A stretch of 18,077 bases of DNA. Origin: Salegentibacter sp. Lineage in GTDB: Bacteria; Bacteroidota; Bacteroidia; Flavobacteriales; Flavobacteriaceae. The notes below the pieces were generated by a model, which saw nothing but the letters and a program-made list of their open reading frames with translations, ran no database searches and was not told where the DNA came from. Of the stretch, positions 7,999 to 14,000 are shown in pieces. Each line of letters starts with the position of its first letter. Position 1 is the stretch's first letter. The position numbers and the translations under genes were made by a program. The stretch spans positions 1 to 18,077 of the forward strand of contig JAGXIG010000045.1 in assembly GCA_024635815.1 (NCBI GenBank). The letters run 5' to 3'.

Positions 7999-8646
7999 AT
8001 GCCACTTTACAAAACAATAACAGTAAACCCGTATACTAAAGTCTTCATTTGGAAGGTAGAAGAGCCTTTTGAAGATTTAAGCAAAGGGATTGAGCTAACA
8101 CCACATTGCCAAAATCGCGTAGACGGAATGAAATCTGAAATTCACCGCCGCGGTTTCATGAGTATTCGCCATTTAATGGCTGTGGCAGGTTATGTTGATC
8201 AAGACTTATTTTATGACGATTTAGGAAAGCCGCATCTTCAGGATGGGAAGAATATTTCTATTACTCATTCTTTTAATTTTACCGCGATAATTCTAAGTGA
8301 TGAAAAAGTTGGGATAGATATTGAAAAGCGACGTGATAAAATTCTCAAAATCGCGAATAAATTTACCCCACTTCGTGAATATCACACCGTTGCAAACGAA
8401 GAAGCTTTAATAAGAAAGCTTACCATTGTTTGGGGGGCTAAAGAATCTATTTATAAAATGTATGCCGAACCCGGACTTGGGTTTTTGCAGCACATTAATG
8501 TCACAGATTTTGATTTTGATGATGCTGAAACTACAGCTAAAGTCAATTTTAAGGGAAGGGAGTCTTTCTACGAAATCAAATTTCTGGAATTTGAAGGTTT
8601 CACCTGCGTTTATGGTTGGGGTGATCCTAAAAAAATCGAGAATTAA
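7999..8646 (+). CDS. 4'-phosphopantetheinyl transferase superfamily protein
   Basis: 215 residues. The enzyme class moves the phosphopantetheine arm from coenzyme A to a serine of carrier proteins, making holo-ACP or holo-PCP. Visible motifs are '[15 protein letters not shown]' (about 86-100), the Mg-binding GIDIE (105-109) and WGAKESIYK (145-153, the usual W.KE..K), the set of the Sfp/Gsp group. The N-terminal half is diverged but in the right place (MSIRHLM..., '[20 protein letters not shown]'). Whether it serves fatty-acid ACP or a specialised carrier protein is open. Its TAA stop overlaps the ATG of the GGGP synthase gene by one base (TAATG), so the two are likely translationally coupled. 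Confidence 0.9.
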   Translation: MPLYKTITVNPYTKVFIWKVEEPFEDLSKGIELTPHCQNRVDGMKSEIHRRGFMSIRHLMAVAGYVDQDLFYDDLGKPHLQDGKNISITHSFNFTAIILSDEKVGIDIEKRRDKILKIANKFTPLREYHTVANEEALIRKLTIVWGAKESIYKMYAEPGLGFLQHINVTDFDFDDAETTAKVNFKGRESFYEIKFLEFEGFTCVYGWGDPKKIEN

Positions 8647-9338
8647 TGCGGAATTTTTATGCTGAAATTTCCTTGGCTATAGCCGAAAGAAAAAAGCTCC
8701 TCGCCATCCTCATAGACCCCGATAAATTTATAGAATCTGAAGCAGAATTATACCTAAAAAAATTACCGATAGAAACCAGCCATGTTTTTGTTGGAGGAAG
8801 CACGGTAGAAAATTGGAAAACCGAAAAGACGGTAAAAGCAATAAAAGCTGAAACTGATTTGCCGGTAATATTGTTTCCGGGAGATTATTCTCAAATTACC
8901 GAAACTGCAGATGCTTTACTTTTTTTAAGCCTGCTTTCAGGTAGAAATCCTGAATATTTGATCGAGCAGCAGGTCAAATCTGTAGAAAAATTAAAGAATA
9001 GTAAACTGGAAATTATCCCTACAGCTTATATTTTAATAGATGGTGGAAAAGAATGCGCGGTACAGCGGGTAAGTGGTACAAAGCCAATTCCGCAGTTTCA
9101 GGTGGAAATGGTTGTAAATACTGCTCTGGCCGGGGAATTTTCCGGGAAAAAACTTATTTATCTGGAAGCGGGTAGTGGAGCCGCTTTTCCGGCTTCCGAA
9201 GAAATTATTGCGGAAGTTAAAAAAGCGGTCACAATCCCTTTAATTGTAGGTGGCGGAATTCGCAGTTTTGAACAACAAAAAAAAGCCTATAATGCCGGAG
9301 CAGATATGATCGTGATGGGAACGCATTTTGAAAATTGA
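8646..9338 (+). CDS. Geranylgeranylglyceryl phosphate synthase family protein (PcrB/GGGPS, group II type)
   Basis: 230-residue TIM barrel that joins a polyprenyl diphosphate to sn-glycerol-1-phosphate, the first committed step of ether-lipid formation in archaea; homologues occur in Bacteroidota. Seen are ILIDPDKF (21-28), VGGSTVE (about 49-55), PVILFPGDYSQI (about 73-84), IYLEAGSGA (171-179) with the Glu and Gly-rich phosphate site, and VGGGIRS (201-207). The chain stops soon after the last barrel strand (MIVMGTHFEN), perhaps slightly shorter than relatives at the C-terminus, but all binding motifs are present. Prenyl chain length and the cellular product cannot be deduced. Coupled to the PPTase gene; 105 bp separate it from the next gene. 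Confidence 0.9.
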   Translation: MRNFYAEISLAIAERKKLLAILIDPDKFIESEAELYLKKLPIETSHVFVGGSTVENWKTEKTVKAIKAETDLPVILFPGDYSQITETADALLFLSLLSGRNPEYLIEQQVKSVEKLKNSKLEIIPTAYILIDGGKECAVQRVSGTKPIPQFQVEMVVNTALAGEFSGKKLIYLEAGSGAAFPASEEIIAEVKKAVTIPLIVGGGIRSFEQQKKAYNAGADMIVMGTHFEN

Positions 9339-9390
9339 AGGATTTGTTTTTCTGAGTTCCACAATACTAAATTCAAATCTTTAAATTTGG

Positions 9391-9402
9391 CTTCCGCGGA
9401 AG
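9391..9402. repeat. 12-bp perfect palindrome CTTCCGCGGAAG
   Basis: Lies in the 105-bp gap after the GGGPS gene, 42 bp before the thiamine-binding gene. It is the only GC-rich stretch of the gap. It may be a protein site, a small hairpin or a dispersed flavobacterial palindrome; nothing else supports a specific role. Confidence 0.35.
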
Positions 9403-9443
9403 TCGAATTAAGCATTTTTTCTATCCGGGGATAAATATCAACT

Positions 9444-9704
9444 ATGAAAATTTCAGTAGAACTTACATTAAGTCCGTTACAGGACGATTTTGAACCAAAA
9501 ATTATCAATTTCATTGAGAAATTAAGGGCTTCAGGGTTAACAGTAAAAGAGAATCCGCTAAGCACCCAGGTTTATGGAGATTATGATGAGGTAATGACTT
9601 TGCTAAATTCAGAAATAAAGGTAGCTTTTGAAGCCATGGACCGAGGACTCATCTATATGAAAATTGTGAAATCTGACCGAAGCGACTATGCAGCCGATTT
9701 TTGA
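9444..9704 (+). CDS. Thiamine-binding (MTH1187/YkoF-like, DUF77) family small protein
   Basis: 86 residues with the ferredoxin-like pattern of this family: strand 'MKISVELTLSPLQDDFEPKI', helix 'INFIEKLRASGL', strands 'TVKENPLSTQVYGDYDEVMT', helix 'LLNSEIKVAFEAM' and a last strand GLIYMKIVKS. Members bind thiamine or its pyrimidine part, or are uncharacterised. The 3' end overlaps the pnuC-like gene by 17 bp, a strong hint of a shared pathway. If thiamine is the ligand, the adjacent transporter may be a thiamine carrier. No TPP riboswitch is seen in the 105 bp upstream. Assignment rests on pattern and context. Confidence 0.7.
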   Translation: MKISVELTLSPLQDDFEPKIINFIEKLRASGLTVKENPLSTQVYGDYDEVMTLLNSEIKVAFEAMDRGLIYMKIVKSDRSDYAADF

Positions 9705-10320
9705 TTTTTTCTTCGATCAGTATTACGGGTACCCTACTTTATTTATCATCCTTGAGGTAATTGCTGTTATTTTCGGGTTTCTCTCGGTACTTTATTCAAA
9801 ACAGAATAATATTCTGGTTTATCCCACCGGGATTATAAGTACCATGATCTTTGTTTACCTGCTTTGGCAATGGGAATTGCTGGGTGATATGATGATAAAC
9901 GCTTACTATTTTTCTATGAGTATTTACGGTTGGTATATTTGGACCCGAAAAGTAGATGCCGAACATTTTACGCCCATAACCAATACCACCAGAAAGGAAA
10001 ACTGGCAAAGCCTGTTTATTTTTATTGCAACCTTGATTTGTGTATTCGCGGTTTACGAATATTTTGATAAGTGGACTAACTGGACTGCTTATGTAGACAC
10101 ATTAACTACCGCGATCTTTTTTGTAGGAATGTGGCAGATGGCCAATAGAAAGATAGAGAATTGGATTTTCTGGATTATTGGTGATGTTATTTCGGTACCG
10201 CTCTATTTTTATAAAGGCCTTACCTTAACGGCACTTCAATATTTTGTATTTACTATAATCGCTATTTACGGCTATAAAGCATGGCAGAAAAACTTGCGCA
10301 ACGACCTTCGTCCGTCATAA
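9688..10320 (+). CDS. PnuC-family vitamin/nucleoside transporter (nicotinamide riboside or thiamine)
   Basis: 210 residues with about seven membrane helices, beginning 'GYPTLFIILEVIAVIFGFLS', then 'SKQNNILVYPTGIISTMIFV', 'MMINAYYFSMSIYGWYIWTR' and ending 'WIIGDVISVPLYFYKGLTLT' plus the final helix. The NILVYP..I, YG(W)..W and W...D..S..LY.YKG features mark PnuC. PnuC carriers let their substrate diffuse in and rely on a kinase for trapping. The next gene is a NadR-type kinase (40-bp overlap), which favours nicotinamide riboside; the preceding thiamine-binding-like gene favours thiamine (PnuT). The sequence alone does not settle this, so no symbol is given. Confidence 0.9.
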   Translation: MQPIFDFFFDQYYGYPTLFIILEVIAVIFGFLSVLYSKQNNILVYPTGIISTMIFVYLLWQWELLGDMMINAYYFSMSIYGWYIWTRKVDAEHFTPITNTTRKENWQSLFIFIATLICVFAVYEYFDKWTNWTAYVDTLTTAIFFVGMWQMANRKIENWIFWIIGDVISVPLYFYKGLTLTALQYFVFTIIAIYGYKAWQKNLRNDLRPS

Positions 10321-10847
10321 AAGTGGTCCTTTTTGGGCCTGAATCTACCGGAAAAACAACCCTGGCAGAAATGCTGGCAAAGCATTATGATACTTTGTGG
10401 GTAGAAGAATTTATGCGGGATTATCTTCAGGAAAAATGGGATAAAGAGCAGAAAATTTGTGAGCCAAAAGATATGTTTCCCATCGCTGAAGGACAAATAA
10501 AACGTGAAAATGAACTCACTCAAAAAGCCAATAAACTCCTAATTAGCGATACAGATCTTTTAGAGTTAAAAGTTTATTCTGAAGCCTATTACAAGGATTT
10601 TTGCAATCCTCAACTTCTTAAACATGCGTTAAACAACTTTTATGATCTCTACTTTTTAACGTATATTGACGTACCGTGGACTCCCGATGACCTTCGGGAT
10701 AAACCCGAAGACCGTATTGGGATGTTTAAGAAGTTTGAAGCTGCACTTAAAAACAGTAAAAAACCTTATGTGATTTTAAAAGGCGATTTCGATCAACGCT
10801 TTAAAACTGCGGTAGAGAAAATAGATGAACTTTTAAAAAATAGATAG
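10281..10847 (+). CDS. NadR-type P-loop kinase (AAA_28; ribosylnicotinamide-kinase-like), no adenylyltransferase domain
   Basis: 188 residues. The Walker A loop GPESTGKTT is at 19-27, followed by 'LAKHYDTLWVEEFMRDYLQE' and the acidic 'LLISDTDLLELKVYSEAYY', then 'YFLTYIDVPWTPDDLRDKPE' with R.....R lid residues (DRIGMFKKF). This is the C-terminal kinase domain of E. coli NadR, which phosphorylates nicotinamide riboside to NMN. The HTH and NMN-adenylyltransferase domains of NadR are absent. The start at 10281 is inside the pnuC-like gene (40-bp overlap); a GTG at codon 15 is an alternative, but the residues before it resemble relatives. Likely traps the transporter's substrate; a thiamine-kinase role is possible. 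Two bases separate it from the DUF4301 start. Confidence 0.88.
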   Translation: MAEKLAQRPSSVIKVVLFGPESTGKTTLAEMLAKHYDTLWVEEFMRDYLQEKWDKEQKICEPKDMFPIAEGQIKRENELTQKANKLLISDTDLLELKVYSEAYYKDFCNPQLLKHALNNFYDLYFLTYIDVPWTPDDLRDKPEDRIGMFKKFEAALKNSKKPYVILKGDFDQRFKTAVEKIDELLKNR

Positions 10848-10849
10848 AC

Positions 10850-12403
10850 GTGGAATTTAGCGAAATAGACATTTTGCAGATTGAAGACAAAGGATTGTCA
10901 ACCCAGGAAGTTGAAAGACAAATCCAGATTTTCGATAGAGGAAATATAAAGGTAGATATTCAGCAGGCAGCAACCGTAGGTAATGGAATTCTCGCCTGTT
11001 CAGTTGAAGAACAGAAAAAATTTATTCAAACATTTGAGGATAGAAAAGATCAGCTAGATCTTTTGAAATTTGTACCGGCTTCCGGTGCGGCAACCCGAAT
11101 GTTCAAGGCATTTCACAATTTTGCTGATGAGTTTGATCCCGAAGAAGAGAGCTTAAGAGATTATCTGGATAGAAAGGAAGATAAAAGCCTGCAGTTGTTT
11201 TTTGAAAAAGTAGAGAACCTTCCATTTTACAAGGAGGCTTTAAAAAAAGCTGAAGAAAACCACCCAGATTTTTCGGAAAAGTCTAATGACGATCAACATC
11301 TAATTTTGGTGAAAACCATGTTATATAAAGAGGGACTTGGATTAAGCGATTTGCCTAAAGGCTTGGTACCGTTTCACGCTTATAGTGATTATACCGCTAC
11401 GGCTTTTGAAGAACACTTGCATAGTGCTGCAAAATATCTTTCCGTAAAAGGAGTGGCAAAACTGCACTTTACCGTTTCAAAAGGTGATAAAGAAAAGTTT
11501 GAAGAGGAATTTGAAAATATAAGGGGAAGGGTAGAAGAAAAATCAGATTCTAAATTTGAAATCACTTATTCTTACCAGGATCCAAAAACCGATACCATTG
11601 CAGTAGATAAAGATAATAAACCATTTAGGGATGAGAATGATAGGATTTTCTTCAGGCCCGGAGGTCATGGTGCTTTAATAGAAAACCTCAATCAACAGGA
11701 AGCCGATATTATCTTTATTAAAAACATAGATAATGTGGTTGTAGCTGCCAACCTTCCAAAGGTAGTGGAGATGAAAAAAATGCTGGGAGGAAAACTATTA
11801 GCACTGCAGGAACAGGTTTTTGAATATATGCAAAACCTTGATGGAGGCAATAATTCTGAAGCCAAACTTGATGAAATTTCCGATTTTCTGGAAAATGAGC
11901 TTTTTGTAAAAGTGACTACTACATTTGCGAAGTTTACCGGGGAAGAGAAAACACAATATTTATGTAAAAAATTAGACCGCCCTTTAAGAGTTTGCGGAAT
12001 GGTGAAAAACGAAGGAGAACCCGGCGGCGGACCGTTTTTAGTAAAAAATGAAGACGGAGAAATCTCGCTTCAAATCATTGAAGGAGCGCAAATTGATAAG
12101 GATAATTCTGAACAAATAAAAATCTTAAATGACTCTACTCATTTTAATCCGGTAGATATAGCCTGCAGTCTAAAAAACCATAAAGGTGAAAGTTTTGACC
12201 TTCATAATTACGTAGATGAAAACATGAGTTTTATCGCCGATAAAACTAAAGATGGAAAGCCTCTAAAAGCTCTAGAGCGTCCCGGTTTATGGAATGGTGG
12301 AATGGCCTACTGGAATACGGTTTTTGTAGAAGTTCCTGTAGAAACTTTTAATCCTGTGAAAACGGTGGCCGATCTTCTAAAGCCTTCTCACCAGACAAAA
12401 TAG
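10850..12403 (+). CDS. DUF4301 protein with nucleotidyltransferase-like motifs
   Basis: 517 residues, soluble, no signal peptide, GTG start two bases after the kinase stop. It belongs to DUF4301, common in Bacteroidota and without assigned function. Visible motifs are 'LLKFVPASGAATRMFKAF' (about 71-88), 'LHFTVSKGDKEKFEEEFE' (about 205-222), FFRPGGHGALIENLNQ (267-282), 'ADIIFIKNIDNVVVAANLP' (285-303), 'CGMVKNEGEPGGGPFLVKN' (382-400) and 'LERPGLWNGGMAYWNTVFVE' (475-494). Their order and spacing resemble UDP-sugar pyrophosphorylases: Gly-rich loop with TRM, P.GHGD..., N.DNL. I therefore infer a GT-A-type nucleotidyltransferase fold; this is an inference from motifs, not a search result. Between a kinase and arfB in one tight cluster. 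Confidence 0.85.
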   Translation: MEFSEIDILQIEDKGLSTQEVERQIQIFDRGNIKVDIQQAATVGNGILACSVEEQKKFIQTFEDRKDQLDLLKFVPASGAATRMFKAFHNFADEFDPEEESLRDYLDRKEDKSLQLFFEKVENLPFYKEALKKAEENHPDFSEKSNDDQHLILVKTMLYKEGLGLSDLPKGLVPFHAYSDYTATAFEEHLHSAAKYLSVKGVAKLHFTVSKGDKEKFEEEFENIRGRVEEKSDSKFEITYSYQDPKTDTIAVDKDNKPFRDENDRIFFRPGGHGALIENLNQQEADIIFIKNIDNVVVAANLPKVVEMKKMLGGKLLALQEQVFEYMQNLDGGNNSEAKLDEISDFLENELFVKVTTTFAKFTGEEKTQYLCKKLDRPLRVCGMVKNEGEPGGGPFLVKNEDGEISLQIIEGAQIDKDNSEQIKILNDSTHFNPVDIACSLKNHKGESFDLHNYVDENMSFIADKTKDGKPLKALERPGLWNGGMAYWNTVFVEVPVETFNPVKTVADLLKPSHQTK

Positions 12404-12409
12404 CTAGTT

Positions 12410-12811
12410 TTGGATGAAGAACAAATAACACGGGAATTAAATTTTAAAGCCGTGCGCAGTTCTGGTGCCGGTGGGCAACACGTTAATAAAACTTCCTCTA
12501 AAGTTGAACTTTACTTTAATCTGGAAGCTTCCGATGGACTTTCAGAGGAAGAAAAAACGCGTTTACTTAAAAAACTGATCTCCCGGTTAACTAAAGAGAA
12601 CCTTTTAATTCTGCATAGTGAAGAAACCCGAAGTCAGCATAAGAATAAAGAGCTGGTTATAGCAAAATTCTTCGAATTAATTAGGGAAAATATTAAAAAA
12701 CCAAAACCGAGAAAGAAAACCAAACCCAGTAAAGCCGCAAAATTAAGACGCCTCAAGGCAAAGAAGATCAATGCTGAAAAGAAGGCCAGGAGAAACGATC
12801 CTCTAAGATAA
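12410..12811 (+). CDS. arfB: Alternative ribosome-rescue peptidyl-tRNA hydrolase ArfB (YaeJ type)
   Basis: 133 residues with a short class-I release-factor domain. The catalytic GGQ at 21-23 sits in 'FKAVRSSGAGGQHVNKTSSK', followed by VELYFNL and the EETRSQHKNKELVI segment. The C-terminal tail (about 95-133) is extremely Lys/Arg-rich (KPRKKTKPSKAAKLRRLKAKK), the part that enters the empty mRNA channel of ribosomes stalled without a stop codon. No codon-recognition domain is present, which separates it from RF1/RF2. The likely start is TTG at 12410, six bases after the DUF4301 stop; no ATG is better placed. End of the compact gene run. Confidence 0.93.
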   Translation: MDEEQITRELNFKAVRSSGAGGQHVNKTSSKVELYFNLEASDGLSEEEKTRLLKKLISRLTKENLLILHSEETRSQHKNKELVIAKFFELIRENIKKPKPRKKTKPSKAAKLRRLKAKKINAEKKARRNDPLR

Positions 12812-12913
12812 TTGAGGTAATTTTCCACATAAGTGTAGAAAAAATCTACTCTTTATTCCCGTTTTTTGAGATTGTTCAAAAATTTATTTCTTTAATATAC
12901 TTATTTTCAATTG

Positions 12914-13050
12914 TTTGAAAACAGGGGTTTTTACTGGTATAATTTTTAATGTGCTGTTATTGCTAGATTAATATTAAATATAGCAGCTTAAGATACTGTT
13001 GTATAATTTAGATTTTCGGATAAAAAGAGGCCTTAGGGTCTCTTTTTTTT
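12914..13050 (+). ncRNA. Candidate small RNA of about 100 nt (promoter, hairpin, terminator)
   Basis: The 441 bp between arfB and the secreted-protein gene have no convincing ORF. TTTG (12914-12917) and TAATTTTT (12940-12947) form a plausible promoter with a start near 12954. A hairpin with arms GCTGTTAT (12953-12960) and ATAGCAGC (12980-12987) follows, its loop containing the palindrome TTAATATTAA. The terminator at 13022 ends the unit. Alternatively, the terminator just closes the arfB operon after a 210-nt 3' UTR. Confidence 0.3.
13022..13050 (+). terminator. Intrinsic terminator, orphan or distal to arfB
   Basis: AAAAAGAGGCC (13022-13032), loop TTAG, GGTCTCTTTTT (13037-13047) with one G-T pair and a run of eight T. 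It lies 210 bp past the arfB stop. Confidence 0.8.
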
Positions 13051-13061
13051 ATGCAATAATT

Positions 13062-13119
13062 TTAGAAATCCACATTTCTACATAATTTTCTCTTAAAGAT
13101 CACATTTTTCTACATAATT
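13062..13119. repeat. Direct repeats CACATTT(TT)CTACATAATT with an overlapping dyad
   Basis: Copy 1 at 13071-13087 and copy 2 at 13101-13119, starts 30 bp apart, copy 2 with two extra T. Copy 1 overlaps the dyad TAGAAAT-ccac-ATTTCTA (13063-13080 region). They lie 130-190 bp before the secreted-protein start, where activator sites of a sigma-54 promoter would be expected. Confidence 0.45.
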
Positions 13120-13190
13120 AATTGCCAATCAAATTTTATTAAAACACGTAACAAGCTAATTATCAGTTTAATAATATTTTTATTCTGATT

Positions 13191-13206
13191 TTGGTACAAT
13201 TCTTCC
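13191..13206 (+). promoter_or_regulatory. Imperfect sigma-54-like promoter element
   Basis: TTGGTACAATTCTTCC keeps the -24 box (TGGTAC) and the GG-N10 spacing, but the -12 pair is CC rather than GC, normally a damaging change. It sits 46 bp before the ATG at 13253, two genes' width from a sigma-54 activator gene. No convincing TAnnTTTG promoter was found for this gene. Confidence 0.25.
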
Positions 13207-13252
13207 TTATCACTTATTAGATTTAAACCACATTACTTAAAACCTTATTATT

Positions 13253-13594
13253 ATGAAAAAGTTAGGATTAACCTTAGTGGCTGCGGCCGGAATGTTTTTA
13301 TTCACTCAAAATGCGCAAGCACAGGTAGAGGAGCCTGAAGAAATGGAAGAAATTGAAGCTATAGAAGAAACTCAGGAGAAAAAAGATGAATTTAAAGCAG
13401 TAGACGTACTGGCGCTTCCCCAAACAGTTAAAGATGCGATAATGACGGATTTGAATGGAGCCGTAGCAGAAGAAGCCTGGGTGAAAGAAAAGGATGGTAA
13501 AACTGTTTATAAACTTGCTCTTAATACAGATGGTGAAAAAACCAAAGCTTATATTGACAAAGAAGGAAACTGGATTGAGAAAGAAGATAAATAG
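13253..13594 (+). CDS. Small secreted acidic protein, PepSY-like
   Basis: 113 residues. The signal peptide MKKLGLTLVAAAGMFLFTQNA ends at AQA|Q (about 24), so the mature protein is periplasmic or exported. A very acidic segment follows (about 26-50, rich in Glu). The rest, with 'VLALPQTVKDAIMTDLNGAV', 'AEEAWVKEKDGKTVYKLAL' and 'AYIDKEGNWIEKED', has the 'LP..V...I...Y/F.GA.v..a....dG..Y.v.l' layout of the short PepSY-like (DUF2874-type) domains of Bacteroidota, here a single copy. Such proteins often sit near two-component systems, as here with the sigma-54 activator downstream. The assignment is from pattern; function unknown. Confidence 0.75.
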   Translation: MKKLGLTLVAAAGMFLFTQNAQAQVEEPEEMEEIEAIEETQEKKDEFKAVDVLALPQTVKDAIMTDLNGAVAEEAWVKEKDGKTVYKLALNTDGEKTKAYIDKEGNWIEKEDK

Positions 13595-13615
13595 TCGGAT
13601 TACTGCCACTAACCA

Positions 13616-13665
13616 AAAATTTCCGTTGATTGTATTTGCCCTACCAAACCTTTGACGGAAATTTT
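13616..13665 (+). other. Long-loop inverted repeat after the secreted-protein gene
   Basis: AAAATTTCCGT (13616-13626) pairs perfectly with ACGGAAATTTT (13655-13665) across a 28-base loop, starting 22 bp after the stop. No T-tract follows, so it is more a 3' mRNA stem than a standard terminator. It opens the 406-bp gene-free stretch 13595-14000, which otherwise holds a weak GCCG(g)AAT...ATTCGGC dyad, the terminator at 13904 and the promoter of the next gene. Confidence 0.45.
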
Positions 13666-13903
13666 AAATCAAAAGCCGGAATTTAAGAGACGCCAACTCA
13701 TTCGGCACCAGATGAATAGCATGTAGTAACTAAAAATTCTGTATATTTACAGATCTAAGCGGTTTTGAGGCTTGAGGGTCTATTAACTAACACTACTTAC
13801 CGTTTAGGAAAGATTGAAAGATTATATGATGATTGTGCTTTATGCAGTCTGGAAAATGGATACCACCCAATGACATTTTTAATAAAAATTTAGATTGTCA
13901 TTG

Positions 13904-13933
13904 AAAGAGACCTTTAACGAGGTCTCTTTTTTT
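13904..13933 (+). terminator. Intrinsic terminator without an adjacent gene
   Basis: AAAGAGACC (13904-13912) and GGTCTCTTT (13921-13929) pair perfectly around TTTAACGA, with T to 13933. The nearest upstream gene ends 310 bp earlier, so it ends either a long 3' UTR or an unannotated transcript. Its stem shares the GAGRCC/GGTCTC core with the terminator at 13022. Confidence 0.85.
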
Positions 13934-13968
13934 ATACGTATTTTTAAACCCAATGAATTATAGATTGC

Positions 13969-13976
13969 TAAATTTG
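13969..13976 (+). promoter_or_regulatory. -7 element of the response-regulator gene
   Basis: TAAATTTG fits TAnnTTTG exactly. Transcription would start near 13983, about 18 nt before the ATG at 14001. No clear TTG is seen at the -33 distance. Confidence 0.5.
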
Positions 13977-14000
13977 CATGACGGGTTAAATTAAAAATCA

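Noticed and set aside
7934..8017. N-terminal extension of AhcY by 28 residues
   Set aside because: The extra residues ([10 protein letters not shown]...) do not look like the family, and would cover the promoter region and run into the divergent gene; the ATG at 7933 begins the conserved protein.
13825..13872. 15-codon ORF (MMIVLYAVWKMDTTQ) before the terminator at 13904
   Set aside because: Too short, no start signal and no repeat of the pattern elsewhere; chance in AT-rich DNA.
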